From contig JBGPKK010000012.1 of the NCBI GenBank assembly GCA_041485905.1, forward strand, positions 1 to 53,715: a DNA stretch of 53,715 bases, written 5' to 3'. This DNA is from JAHFUI01 sp041485905 (GTDB lineage: Bacteria; Acidobacteriota; Vicinamibacteria; Vicinamibacterales; CAVVIG01). How positions within the stretch are numbered: position 1 is the stretch's first letter; each line of letters opens with the position of its first letter. Under the pieces are notes generated by a model. That model was not told the DNA's origin. It saw only the letters and a program-made list of their open reading frames with translations, and did not search any database. The translations under genes were made by a program, and so were the position numbers. This document shows, one piece after another, positions 7,876 to 18,186 of the stretch.

Positions 7876-8952
7876 ATGCTGATCAACCAGTGGGTGCCGG
7901 CGGCCCATCGCGGCGATGCGATCGGCGACAGCGCGCGACGGGTCCGCGATCTGATGCGCGGCATGGGCCACCAGTCCGACCTCTACGCGCTGACAATCGA
8001 CGACGACCTCGAGGACGAGGTGCGGCCGTTTGGCGACGCGGGGGCGCGACAGGGCGATCTCACGATCTTCCATTACGCGCTGCCCTCGCCTATGACGGCC
8101 GCGTTCGGCTCGCTCGATGGGGGCCGCGTCCTCCAATATCACAACGTCACGCCCGCGGCGTTCTTCGCACCGTACGATCCGGCGCTGTTCCGTCTGGCCT
8201 CGCTCGGACGCCAGGAACTGGCCACGCTGGTCGGGCGGGTGGACCTGGCGCTGGGAGACTCGGAGTACAACAGACAGGAGCTCGAGTCGCTCGGCTTCGC
8301 GCCGACACGCGTCTTTCCGATTGCGGTGGACACCTCGCGGGTCACCCAGCGGGTCCAACGGCCGGCGCTCGACAGGCTTCTCGACGATGAACTGGTGAAC
8401 TTTCTGTTCGTCGGCCGCATCGCGCCGAACAAGCGGATCGAGGATCACATTCAGCTCGCCGAACAGTACAAGCGGAACGTCGACGCGTACTACCGGTTCA
8501 TCTTCATCGGCCGCTACGACGTCGTGCCCGGCTACTATGCGACGATCCGCGCGCTCATGTCCGAGTACCGGCTGCTGAACGACCGGTTCATCTTCACGGG
8601 GCCGGTCTCCGACGAGGAGCTCGCCGTCTACTATCGCCACGCGGCCGTGTATATCTCGATGAGCGAGCACGAAGGCTTCTGCGTTCCGCTGCTGGAGGCC
8701 ATGGCCACGGACGTCCCCATCATGGCCTACGCGGCCGGGGCTGTTCCCGACACGCTTGGCGGCTCCGGCGTGCAGTTCGCGCCCAAGGACTTCGAGTACG
8801 CCGCGGAACTGCTCGCCTCGCTCGCCTTCGACGACGACTTCAGGGCGCGCGTCATCGCGGGACAGCGCCGCCGTCTCGCCGACTTTGGCGACGCGCGGAT
8901 CGTCCGAGAGCTCGAGACGCTGATCGCGGAGCCGCCTGGACGCCTTTCGTGA
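7876..8952 (+). CDS. GT4-type glycosyltransferase (copy B')
   Basis: Glycosyltransferase of 358 residues, the shorter paralogue of copy B. Shared landmarks are GDAIGDSARRV at the start, LQYHNVTPAAFF, LGDSEYNRQELESLGF, LFVGRIAPNKRIEDHI and SEHEGFCVPLLEAMATDVP. The start ATG lies two bases after the previous stop, and the gene ends in a GTGA overlap with the next. The four transferases and the coiled-coil gene therefore appear to be one transcription unit. Substrate unknown. Confidence 0.92.
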   Translation: MLINQWVPAAHRGDAIGDSARRVRDLMRGMGHQSDLYALTIDDDLEDEVRPFGDAGARQGDLTIFHYALPSPMTAAFGSLDGGRVLQYHNVTPAAFFAPYDPALFRLASLGRQELATLVGRVDLALGDSEYNRQELESLGFAPTRVFPIAVDTSRVTQRVQRPALDRLLDDELVNFLFVGRIAPNKRIEDHIQLAEQYKRNVDAYYRFIFIGRYDVVPGYYATIRALMSEYRLLNDRFIFTGPVSDEELAVYYRHAAVYISMSEHEGFCVPLLEAMATDVPIMAYAAGAVPDTLGGSGVQFAPKDFEYAAELLASLAFDDDFRARVIAGQRRRLADFGDARIVRELETLIAEPPGRLS

Positions 8953-10217
8953 AAATCGCCTGCGTCATTCAGCGCTACGGCACCGAGGTGCTTGGAGGAT
9001 CCGAGCAGCTCTGCCGGCTCGTGGCCGAGCGACTCGCCGCGCAGCACGAGGTCGACGTGCTGACGACCTGCGCGCGCGAGTACGTCACCTGGAAGAACGA
9101 GTATCCGGAGGGATCCGATCGCGTCTGCGGCGTCACGGTGCGGCGGTTCGCGAACGCACGCACGCGCGACACCGAGGCCTTCAACACGTATTCGGACTGG
9201 ATCTACAACAACCCGCACAGTCGCGCCGACGAAATGGAGTGGCTGAAGCAGCAGGGCCCGTGGTGTCCGGCGCTCGTCGAGCATCTTCGGCGGCACCATC
9301 AGCAGTACGACGTCCTCGTCTTTTTCACCTATCTGTACGCGCCGACGGTTCTCGGGCTCGAGATCGCGCCCGCCAAGAGCATTCTCGTGTCGACGGCGCA
9401 CGACGAGCCCGCCATCCGGCTCGAGATCTTCAAGGAGGTCTTCAGCCGTCCGGCGGCGCTCTGTTATCTCACTGAGAGCGAGCGGAAATTCGTGCAGCAG
9501 CAGTTCCCCGACAGGCCGCTGCTCGAGGACGTCATCGGCGTGGGCGTCGACATCCCGCAACAACAGCCGTACCCGCGCATGCCGCCGACCCCTGACGCCG
9601 ATGCGCCGGCCAGCGAGGAAGGCGACGCCATCACTCGCGACTTCCCCTCGCATCTGCTGGCGCGCGGCGCCGTCTTCCGCCGGCGGCATCGCCTGCATGG
9701 TCCGATCGTCCTGTACGGCGGACGGATCGATCCTGGCAAAGGGTGCGAAGAGCTCATCGAGTACTTCAGCAGCTATGTCAAAGACGGTGGCGACGCGACG
9801 CTTGCGTTGATGGGCGTGAAGCTGATGTCGCTGCCCGAGGAGCCCTTCATCCGCTTCGCGGGCCTGCTCTCCGATCAGGAGCGGTTGCAGGCGCTTGAAG
9901 CGGCGACCGTCGTCGTCTGCCCGTCGCCCTACGAGAGCCTGTCGCTGCTCGCACTGGAATCGATGTCGGTCGGCACGCCGATCCTCGTCAACGCGCGAAG
10001 CGCCGTCCTTGTCGAACACTCGGTCCGCAGCAACGGCGGTTTGTATTATGCGGATCGGGACGAGTTCGTGGAATGCCTGAACCTGCTGGTCGGCGACGCG
10101 GCGCTGCGGCGGGCGCTGGGCACCAACGGCCGCGACTACATCCGCGAGAACTACCGCTGGGATGTGGTGCTCGGAAAGTACGAACGGATGTTCGCGAAGA
10201 TCAAGGGCGCTCGGTAG
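8949..10217 (+). CDS. GT4-type glycosyltransferase (copy A')
   Basis: Glycosyltransferase of 422 residues, paralogue of copy A. It begins MKIACVIQRYGTEVLGGSEQ and shares VLTTCAREYVTWKNE, GGRIDPGKGCEELIEYF and SPYESLSLLALESMSVGTP. Between the two Rossmann domains it carries an insertion of roughly 35 residues rich in Pro, Asp and Ala (about residues 198-235) that copy A lacks. It lacks the repeat-derived tail of copy A. The GTG start overlaps the previous stop. It is the last gene of the block and ends nine bases before the converging NtrC-type regulator gene. Confidence 0.92.
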   Translation: MKIACVIQRYGTEVLGGSEQLCRLVAERLAAQHEVDVLTTCAREYVTWKNEYPEGSDRVCGVTVRRFANARTRDTEAFNTYSDWIYNNPHSRADEMEWLKQQGPWCPALVEHLRRHHQQYDVLVFFTYLYAPTVLGLEIAPAKSILVSTAHDEPAIRLEIFKEVFSRPAALCYLTESERKFVQQQFPDRPLLEDVIGVGVDIPQQQPYPRMPPTPDADAPASEEGDAITRDFPSHLLARGAVFRRRHRLHGPIVLYGGRIDPGKGCEELIEYFSSYVKDGGDATLALMGVKLMSLPEEPFIRFAGLLSDQERLQALEAATVVVCPSPYESLSLLALESMSVGTPILVNARSAVLVEHSVRSNGGLYYADRDEFVECLNLLVGDAALRRALGTNGRDYIRENYRWDVVLGKYERMFAKIKGAR

Positions 10218-10226
10218 ATCGCGACA

Positions 10227-11723
<1,497 letters not shown>

Positions 11724-11734
11724 AACGCTCTTCG

Positions 11735-11752
11735 GTCCGGCTGAAGCCGGAC
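11735..11752. repeat. REP-like palindrome between kinase and regulator genes
   Basis: GTCCGGCT and AGCCGGAC arms separated by two bases, in the 40-base gap between the histidine kinase stop and the regulator start. On the minus strand the surrounding bases also match those around the 21483-21500 copy. It could form a hairpin in the bicistronic mRNA. Confidence 0.65.
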
Positions 11753-11763
11753 GCACGTACGAA

Positions 11764-14673
11764 TTACACCCGGACGCCGCGTGCCGACGAACGTTCGACC
11801 GGAGGCGCGATCGGCAGCCTCAACGTGAAGCGCGTGCCGTGACCGACGGCGCTCTCGCAGCCGATCGTCCCCTCGTGCTCGTGCACGATGCCGTAGGTGA
11901 TCGACAGGCCGAGGCCCGTGCCGCGGCCGATGGCCTTGGTGGTGAAGAAGGGGTCGTAGATGCGCGCCAGATGCTCGGACGGGATTCCCGACCCCGTATC
12001 GGCGACCTGCGCGATGATGCGGTCGCCCTCGACCCTGGTCGCGACAGACAGCCACCCGCCGCTCGGCATCGCATCGCGCGCGTTGAGAAACAGATTGAGA
12101 AAGACCTGCTGCAACTGATGTTCGATGCCGAGCACCGCCACCGGCGTCGGCGACAGCTCGCGCCGGACCTTGATGCTGGACGCCGCGAATTGATGCTCGA
12201 GGAGCGAGAAGACGTCGGCGATGACCGCATTCAAATCGACGGGCGTCCGATCCGTGCCAGACGAGCCCGGCCGCGACAGATTCAACAGGCTGTTGACGAT
12301 CTTCGCGGCCCTGAACGTCTGCCGCTCGATTTTCTCGAGCAGCGCCGTTTTCGGATCAGCCGGATCGGCGTTCTCGAGCAGCATCTGCGTGAAGCTCGAG
12401 ATGCCGGTGAGCGGCGTGTTGACTTCGTGGGCCACACCAGCGGCCAGGACGCCAATGGACGCCATCTTCTCGGAGAGCTGCAGCTGCTCGACCAGCCGCA
12501 CGCGATCGGTGATGTTCTCGACCAGAAGAATCGTTCCCGCCGCGGCTGAATCCTCTTGCGCTCCGCCTTGGAGCGGCACCACCGTCGCGTTGATAAGCAG
12601 CGGAGCGCCGTCCCCTTTGCGTCCGCTGAGCGGCACACGGAACAGCATTGAGCCGCCGGGGTTCTCTCGACGATCCGATCGCAGCGCCTCGACAAACGGT
12701 GCCTCGAAGACATCGCCGAGCGTCCAGCCGATCGCGTCCGATCGCGCCACGCCGTAGAAGCTCTCGAGCGCGCGGTTCCAGCGGACGATCCGCTCGTCCG
12801 CGTCGAACACGACCAGGCCGTCGTCGAGCGATTCGAGGATGTTCTCGTTGAACGCGCGCAGCCCATCCAGCTCTTCGGCTTTCATGTGCAGCTGCCGATA
12901 CAGCCGGCCGTTCTCGATCGCCGTCGCCGCCTGGCCCGCGACCGCCGTCAGCAACGCGAGATCCTCGCTGTTGAACGGCTGGTCCGCGTCCTTGCGGCCG
13001 AGCGCGAGCACCGCGATCGCGCGGTCCTCGAACACGCACGGGACGAAACAGGAGATCCCGACGTCACGCCAGAATTCGACTTCCTCGGCCACGAAGCGCG
13101 CGGCCGCGATCGGGTCGTCCAGCGCCACGGTGTGCCCGGCGTCGAGCCGCGCGAGGAACGAGGAGGTGCGCGACAGCTTCGGCACCCTGAGCGGGAAGCC
13201 GAAGTCGCCGATCGCGCTGAAATCGTGCGACCGTTCGTCGGCCAGCATCAGCGCCATCCGATCGACGACAAGCGTCTCGACGATGCGCGACACCAGCCGC
13301 TGACCAAGACGCACGACATCCAGATCGGCGTTGAGGTCGCGCGCGAAGCCGACCAGCGCGCGCCGATAATCGTAGCGGTCTCGGTAGAACAGCCGGTCGA
13401 GCGCGTTCTGCAGCGCTTCTCTCACCGGTTGCGCGATCAGCACGACGACCACCGTGGCGAGGAGCGCGACGATCCAGTTGCGCGAATCGGTGTCGTCAGG
13501 AAACAGGTATCCCGAGAACTTGCGCATCCCCACATACACCAGGACGCTCGCGGCGAGGAACACCGCGTAGATGAGGCCGCGCTTGACGATGACTTCGATG
13601 TCCCGCAGGCGATAACGGACGATCGCCGACGCGAAGGTGAGCGGCACGAGCCCCAGAGGAAGCGCGGTCAACTGCAACGCCAGCGGCGGGTCGATGCCGA
13701 GCGCCCATGGCAACGCGTAGCCGAACGCGAACGGCGCGACGCCGAAGGCCGTGCCCCACGCCATCCACCGCAATTGCCGGCGCGCCGTCTGCGATCTGAT
13801 TCCGCGGAACGCCCGCTGCAGCACGCCGAGCGCGACGAGCGTGCACACGAACAGATACAGCAGTTGCCCGCGATCGAGCAGCGTGATCAGACGCGTGAAC
13901 AGCGGCCCATTCGCCGAAAGGCGCGTCAACGCCAGGATCCGACCGATGCCAAGCGCGATCGCCGGCAGATAGAAAAGCGGGACGACAACCGTCGCCAGCA
14001 GACGCGAGGGCCGGGACACCCGCCGCTCCGGGAAGACGAGCATGAAGTGCAGCAGCAGCGGCGGGAGCAGCACCTGCGCGACGGCGTCACCCCAGTAGAA
14101 CACCCAGTCCAGGCGATCCAGCGGACCGTTGAACGAAAAGGAGAACGCACCGAAGAACGCGACCGAGAGCCAGAAGAAATGCAGCGTCGCCGGATCGTGC
14201 GGGCGCCGGACACGGACCAACGCGCCGACGAGAAGCGAGAACAGGCCCACCCAGGCCAACACGAAGTACATCGAGTTGGACCGCGGCGCCGCTCGGAGCG
14301 ACACGTCCACCGTCTCGCGCGATCCACGCCGCAGCAGCAGGTACGAAAGCCGGGTCCCGGTGTCCGCCTGATGGTAGTACTCCACGACGTCGGCCGGCGT
14401 TCGGATCGGCGAGCCGTTCACGCCTTCGAGAATGTCGCCCGGCCGGAGCCCCGCCGCCTCTCCAGCCGACCCCCGAAAGATCTCGACCGCCGTCACTCCG
14501 CCCGCGCGCGCCGACCACAGGACACCGTCCTCGACCTCATGCCACCGGGCGCGCAGCGCCATGTTCTCGAGGCCAAGCACGACGAGGACGACGACCACAG
14601 CCACCGCGCCGACGGATCGGCCCCACGCGAGCCAGCGTGCTTCGACAGGCTCCGCACGTCCTGAACTACTCAT
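11764..14673 (-). CDS. Membrane histidine kinase with PDZ, GAF and PAS domains
   Basis: A 969-residue NtrB-like sensor. Order: short tail, one membrane helix (about 18-36), a PDZ-like domain (about 50-125, with GEAAGLRPGDILEGVNG), several membrane helices (about 135-370), a GAF-like region (about 430-590), a PAS region (about 605-710), then HisKA (VAHEVNTPLTGISS) and HATPase with NARDAM, DTGSGIP and GTGLGLS boxes. An extracytoplasmic PDZ on a kinase suggests sensing of protein tails or envelope stress, which is inference. Residues 4-12 come from a REP-like element. A TATAAT hexamer at 14682-14687 stands eight bases before the ATG, so a leaderless transcript is possible. It precedes, and is likely co-transcribed with, the NtrC-type regulator. 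Confidence 0.92.
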   Translation of the reverse strand: MSSSGRAEPVEARWLAWGRSVGAVAVVVVLVVLGLENMALRARWHEVEDGVLWSARAGGVTAVEIFRGSAGEAAGLRPGDILEGVNGSPIRTPADVVEYYHQADTGTRLSYLLLRRGSRETVDVSLRAAPRSNSMYFVLAWVGLFSLLVGALVRVRRPHDPATLHFFWLSVAFFGAFSFSFNGPLDRLDWVFYWGDAVAQVLLPPLLLHFMLVFPERRVSRPSRLLATVVVPLFYLPAIALGIGRILALTRLSANGPLFTRLITLLDRGQLLYLFVCTLVALGVLQRAFRGIRSQTARRQLRWMAWGTAFGVAPFAFGYALPWALGIDPPLALQLTALPLGLVPLTFASAIVRYRLRDIEVIVKRGLIYAVFLAASVLVYVGMRKFSGYLFPDDTDSRNWIVALLATVVVVLIAQPVREALQNALDRLFYRDRYDYRRALVGFARDLNADLDVVRLGQRLVSRIVETLVVDRMALMLADERSHDFSAIGDFGFPLRVPKLSRTSSFLARLDAGHTVALDDPIAAARFVAEEVEFWRDVGISCFVPCVFEDRAIAVLALGRKDADQPFNSEDLALLTAVAGQAATAIENGRLYRQLHMKAEELDGLRAFNENILESLDDGLVVFDADERIVRWNRALESFYGVARSDAIGWTLGDVFEAPFVEALRSDRRENPGGSMLFRVPLSGRKGDGAPLLINATVVPLQGGAQEDSAAAGTILLVENITDRVRLVEQLQLSEKMASIGVLAAGVAHEVNTPLTGISSFTQMLLENADPADPKTALLEKIERQTFRAAKIVNSLLNLSRPGSSGTDRTPVDLNAVIADVFSLLEHQFAASSIKVRRELSPTPVAVLGIEHQLQQVFLNLFLNARDAMPSGGWLSVATRVEGDRIIAQVADTGSGIPSEHLARIYDPFFTTKAIGRGTGLGLSITYGIVHEHEGTIGCESAVGHGTRFTLRLPIAPPVERSSARGVRV
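14639..14664. repeat. REP-like unit forming the first codons of the histidine kinase
   Basis: On the minus strand it reads GTTCAGGACGTGCGGAGCC followed by TGTCGAAGCA, a variant of the unit in the glycosyltransferase tail at 6479-6547. It encodes SGRAEPVEA just after the start codon. Confidence 0.6.
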
Positions 14674-14835
14674 CTCTGTCGATTATATTTAACTGACTGA
14701 GAAATAGAGTGTTATGTGTCACAAACCGTACGTGAGGACAAGAATAATCCAAAAAACAGTACATCACATTCAATATTATGGATCAAACGGTCCGCTTGGG
14801 GGGCTAGAGAGCGAACCGAGGGAACGACCGGCGCG
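14674..14835. other. AT-rich spacer upstream of the histidine kinase
   Basis: About 160 bases between two minus-strand genes, clearly richer in A and T than its surroundings. On the minus strand it holds TATAAT eight bases before the kinase start and a weaker TTGAAT/GATTAT pair spaced by 18 bases further up. No ORF or structured RNA could be supported. Confidence 0.5.
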
Positions 14836-16794
14836 TCAGAACCGCATCGTCAACCCGCCCACGATGCGCTTGGGCGGGTGGACGACCAGGAGCTCGTCGT
14901 ACACGGACTGCTCCGCCGCGGTCTCGCGGAAGAAGTTGCGGACGCCGATCAACATCTCCCACCTGGCGGTGCTGAAGTCCATGAACGGCAGCGATTGGTG
15001 CACCTGTACGTCGAAGCGCGAATCGAAGAGGCCTTCAACGTCGGCGGATCGGTGCGCAAATGCGTTGCTCACGCGGTACAGGATGACGACGCGCGTCGAT
15101 GTTTCGGGCACGTCGGTTTGAATCGCGGTCGCCACATCATGAATTCGGCCCGAGCGCAGCGGCGAGGCGGACGGCAGCCGCCGCAGCCAGTAACCAAGGT
15201 CGTCGCCGGGATTCCATTGCGCGCGGGTGACGGAATATTCGACCGATCCCTGCACGCGGCCGGACGCGGCGGTTCGGAAGCCGGTGGTCACGCCGCGCGC
15301 TTCGACGTCGCCGTAGTTGCCGACGAAGTAATGCCCGAGGTCTGCAGACGGCATACCGGGAACTTCGATGCCGAACATCGTCACCAGTTGATCGGCGACG
15401 CGCTGCCGGAACGCGTGGACCGACACCGTGGCAACACTCCCCAGGTCCCGCTCGAGCCCGACCTCGAGGTGCGTCGAGCGTTGGGCGGCCAGCGCGCGGC
15501 CGATGGTCCCTGTGGTCCCTGTGGTCAACGACGAGAACGTGCGCTGCGGAGGGAGCCAGATGCCATCGTCGCCCGGCGGGAGGAATTCTTCGGCTCCCGG
15601 CGCGACCACCCGGCGAGACGCGATCGCCTCGATCCGGAAGTGTGCGCCGGGTGACAACGTAAGTGCAATGCGCGGGCTGAACAGGCCTTTGCCGTCGAGA
15701 TAGTCGTAACGCGCGTATCGCCCGCCGTAGGTGACCGCCACAGCCGGAGTGAGCGTGAAGGTGTCGAACGCGTAGATCGCGCCGGCGTTCCGGCTGCCGT
15801 CGGTGACGTCGCGCAGTGCGGCCGGGTTGCCGCCGTCATAGCGCTGGGTCGCATACGAGAGACCGATATCGTATTGATGACGTGCCGGATTGTGCGTCGT
15901 GTATACGCCAGCGACGACCCAGGATGAGATATCGGCCTGGGACAGCGCGCCGCGGATGGCCCAGTCGGCGCCGCTGCCGGCCGGCGCGCCAACGGAAACG
16001 TAGGCGACGCTGCGGGCGAAATTGTTGCTGCTGAACAGCTGTTGCGGGTTGTCGAAGGAGCTTGTCGTCAGCAGATTGAGCTGACCTGAGAACGTCGTGC
16101 CGGCGAAGAAGTTGGTGGCCAGCCGCGCCGCCGTTCCGGTGGAGCGACCGTTAGCCGGACCGAAGAGCGGCGTCTCGGGCGCCGGCGAGTCGTTGGCCGC
16201 GACCTGGTCGGGCACGTCCGCATCCTGCAGGACGCTCCGGGGCAGATGGCGAAGGCGCCACGCCGTTTCACCGTGATCGTCGTTGCCGACAGCGGCGTTC
16301 GGCGCGGTGGCCGGAGCATCCGGCCCCGCTGCCACTTCCGCATCGCCGAATCCCGCCGCCAGCACGGGCTGCGTGATCGAGGATGCCGACGCCGACGTGC
16401 GGCGCATCGCGATCGACGACGACGCCCGGCTGCTCGCCCGGACCTCGATGATCTGTCCGTTCGAAGCGATGAATCCATCAAGGCGTGCGCGAACGACGTA
16501 CGATCCCGGCGACAGCGGACGCAGCTCGAACCTGCCGGTGGCATCGGTCACGGCAGACGCGGTGCTTGCGCCAAGCGCGGAGACCCTGGCGCCTCGGATC
16601 GGCCTGCCGTTTTCGTCCTGAACGATGCCCTGGATTGAGCCTGCGGGAGACGCAGCGACCGCGCCGGCCGGCGTGGCGCGCGGAGACACGCGTTCGGCGC
16701 GAGCGGCGTCTGCCCCAGTGGGGACGAGCAGAAGCATCAGACCGCCGATTGCCGCCGCCGCCGCCGACGCCGTCAATCTGGAGATGCTTGTCAT
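14836..16794 (-). CDS. Outer-membrane beta-barrel with carboxypeptidase-like regulatory domain
   Basis: A 652-residue exported protein. A signal peptide (hydrophobic AAAAAIGGLMLLLVPTGADA, about residues 9-28) precedes a carboxypeptidase-regulatory-like beta-sandwich (about 50-125, GSIQGIVQDENGRPIRGARV). A linker with AWRLRHLPRSVLQD leads to a C-terminal barrel of alternating aromatic strands ending in ...GGLTMRF, with a terminal Phe as in outer-membrane proteins. The second half resembles TonB-dependent receptors, but I cannot find a normal plug domain or TonB box between the sandwich and the barrel. I chose the ATG at 16794; a TTG 48 bases upstream would spoil the signal peptide. Substrate unknown. 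Confidence 0.8.
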   Translation of the reverse strand: MTSISRLTASAAAAAIGGLMLLLVPTGADAARAERVSPRATPAGAVAASPAGSIQGIVQDENGRPIRGARVSALGASTASAVTDATGRFELRPLSPGSYVVRARLDGFIASNGQIIEVRASSRASSSIAMRRTSASASSITQPVLAAGFGDAEVAAGPDAPATAPNAAVGNDDHGETAWRLRHLPRSVLQDADVPDQVAANDSPAPETPLFGPANGRSTGTAARLATNFFAGTTFSGQLNLLTTSSFDNPQQLFSSNNFARSVAYVSVGAPAGSGADWAIRGALSQADISSWVVAGVYTTHNPARHQYDIGLSYATQRYDGGNPAALRDVTDGSRNAGAIYAFDTFTLTPAVAVTYGGRYARYDYLDGKGLFSPRIALTLSPGAHFRIEAIASRRVVAPGAEEFLPPGDDGIWLPPQRTFSSLTTGTTGTIGRALAAQRSTHLEVGLERDLGSVATVSVHAFRQRVADQLVTMFGIEVPGMPSADLGHYFVGNYGDVEARGVTTGFRTAASGRVQGSVEYSVTRAQWNPGDDLGYWLRRLPSASPLRSGRIHDVATAIQTDVPETSTRVVILYRVSNAFAHRSADVEGLFDSRFDVQVHQSLPFMDFSTARWEMLIGVRNFFRETAAEQSVYDELLVVHPPKRIVGGLTMRF

Positions 16795-16928
16795 GTCGGA
16801 TGCCCCGCTTGTCTGGCCGCCGCGGGATCGTGCAAAGTCCAAGCCGGCGTCGTCATCCTGTCGTGCGGGGTGTTCAGCCTCGCCCGTCGCAGATCGGGCG
16901 CCCTGCGCTACCGGATTTCGAAACCATT

Positions 16929-18041
16929 CTAGGATCCCGAAACGGTGAAGTTGACGTCCCGGGTTAACGACTTGTTGCCGATCTTATCAGTGACCTTGAT
17001 CTCGAGCCGGTAATCACCCTCGGGGAACGACGCGAGCGGCACGCCCTGGCCCGCCTGCAGTTGGTGGCCCGCCGCCACATCGAACTGCGGCGGCAGCGTA
17101 TCTTTGTTCAGCGCCTGAGGCGTGGTCCTGTTGAAGAATTTCTCGCCCGCTTTACACGGTTCGCCCGCCTTCGGCTGGCTCCCCGCTGCCGCTTGACAGA
17201 AGCTGTACTCGACCGTCACGTCGGGCTTGTTCATGGCGTCGGTCTTCGGGTTGTAGATGATCATGAAGGTCTGCAGCTCGGTCTTCTTGCTCATCTTCAT
17301 GTCGGTGGCCGGGACGACTTCGAGTTGGCCCAGCGCGTACGGCCGCTCGGCCTGCTGCTGCGTCGTCAGCGGCGCGGGCAGCGGATCGATGCGCTGCGCG
17401 ATGATCACGGAGCTGGTCGTGAGCTCGTTGTTCCAGAAATCCGGGACCGTCACCGTCTGCTTGATCACCGACGCTTTGGCTGGCGGCGCGTTCTTCTGCG
17501 ACGATGCCGGCTCTTTGATGGCGACGTACACGTCGTAGGGACCGGCCGGAATGGTCAGCGAACGTGAGATGCGAATCGGCATGGTCTGTCCCGCGGTCAC
17601 CGGCACGAAGCTCACGTCTTCGTACGCGAACTCGGGCCGCTTCGGCGGGGCCTTCTTGTCGTCCTTCTTGGCGTCCTTGGCTTCTGGGGCCGGCGGGGGC
17701 GCCGGCGGCGCGTTCTTGGACACCGCGCGCCAGTAGAACGCGACGGTTGCGGCGGTCACCTTCGTCGGATCGATCGTCACCGTGAAGGGCGCGTATTGCT
17801 TGTTGCCCTGCGCCTTCATGAAATCTTCGTGCGCCCACGCCGCGCCGAAATCGTTCGGGGCCGCAAGGCCCGCGGCGGCATCATCGGCCAGCTTGACGAC
17901 GGCCTGCATCTCTTTTTTCTGATCGTCGCTCTGCTTCTTGTCGTTCTTGTCGTTCTTGTCGTCCTTCTTCTGCGCGAACGCCCCGACCGACAGGACGAGC
18001 GCCACGATGACCGACAAGCTGATGCCCTTACGATTGACCAT
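16929..18041 (-). CDS. Exported protein with Lys/Asp-rich segment, function unknown
   Basis: A 370-residue protein with a clear signal peptide (MVNRKGISLSVIVALVLSVG, cleavage likely after AFA). The first mature segment is a Lys/Asp-rich low-complexity run. Two further regions look like beta-sandwich folds, separated by a Pro/Ala/Lys-rich linker (about residues 110-135). The C-terminal part, with GDYRLEIKVTDKIGNKSLTR, resembles an immunoglobulin-like domain. No enzyme motif is visible. It is transcribed from a good sigma70 promoter at 18081-18110 and precedes the barrel gene on the same strand with a 134-base gap. It could be an envelope or adhesive protein, but I cannot say more. Confidence 0.8.
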   Translation of the reverse strand: MVNRKGISLSVIVALVLSVGAFAQKKDDKNDKNDKKQSDDQKKEMQAVVKLADDAAAGLAAPNDFGAAWAHEDFMKAQGNKQYAPFTVTIDPTKVTAATVAFYWRAVSKNAPPAPPPAPEAKDAKKDDKKAPPKRPEFAYEDVSFVPVTAGQTMPIRISRSLTIPAGPYDVYVAIKEPASSQKNAPPAKASVIKQTVTVPDFWNNELTTSSVIIAQRIDPLPAPLTTQQQAERPYALGQLEVVPATDMKMSKKTELQTFMIIYNPKTDAMNKPDVTVEYSFCQAAAGSQPKAGEPCKAGEKFFNRTTPQALNKDTLPPQFDVAAGHQLQAGQGVPLASFPEGDYRLEIKVTDKIGNKSLTRDVNFTVSGS

Positions 18042-18080
18042 ACGGCCTACGCTCCCAATGTGACGGTAACCTAACAGCTC

Positions 18081-18110
18081 ATCATAGGCGTCGCTTGGCG
18101 GTCAAGTCAA
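18081..18110 (-). promoter_or_regulatory. sigma70-type promoter for the exported protein at 16929-18041
   Basis: Read on the minus strand: TTGACT (18110-18105), an 18-base spacer, then TATGAT (18086-18081). It lies 40 bases before the start codon, in the spacer shared with the divergent cyclase gene. Confidence 0.7.
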
Positions 18111-18186
18111 CCGGTTGTGGGGCCACCCATCGAGCGTCGCAACCTCGTGCTATCATCCGGATTCTCTTGAGGTTCTGGCTTTTGTC

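Noticed and set aside
11724..11756. Upstream GTG start for the NtrC-type regulator
   Set aside because: It would translate the REP palindrome (RPASAGPK) and has no ribosome site; the ATG at 11723 abuts the receiver domain.
12886..14664. Long plus-strand ORF of 592 codons
   Set aside because: It is the antisense of the histidine kinase, extremely rich in Arg, Glu and His with no domain; the minus strand carries clear PDZ, GAF, PAS and kinase motifs.
16795..16842. Upstream TTG start for the barrel protein
   Set aside because: It would bury the signal peptide behind 16 charged residues.
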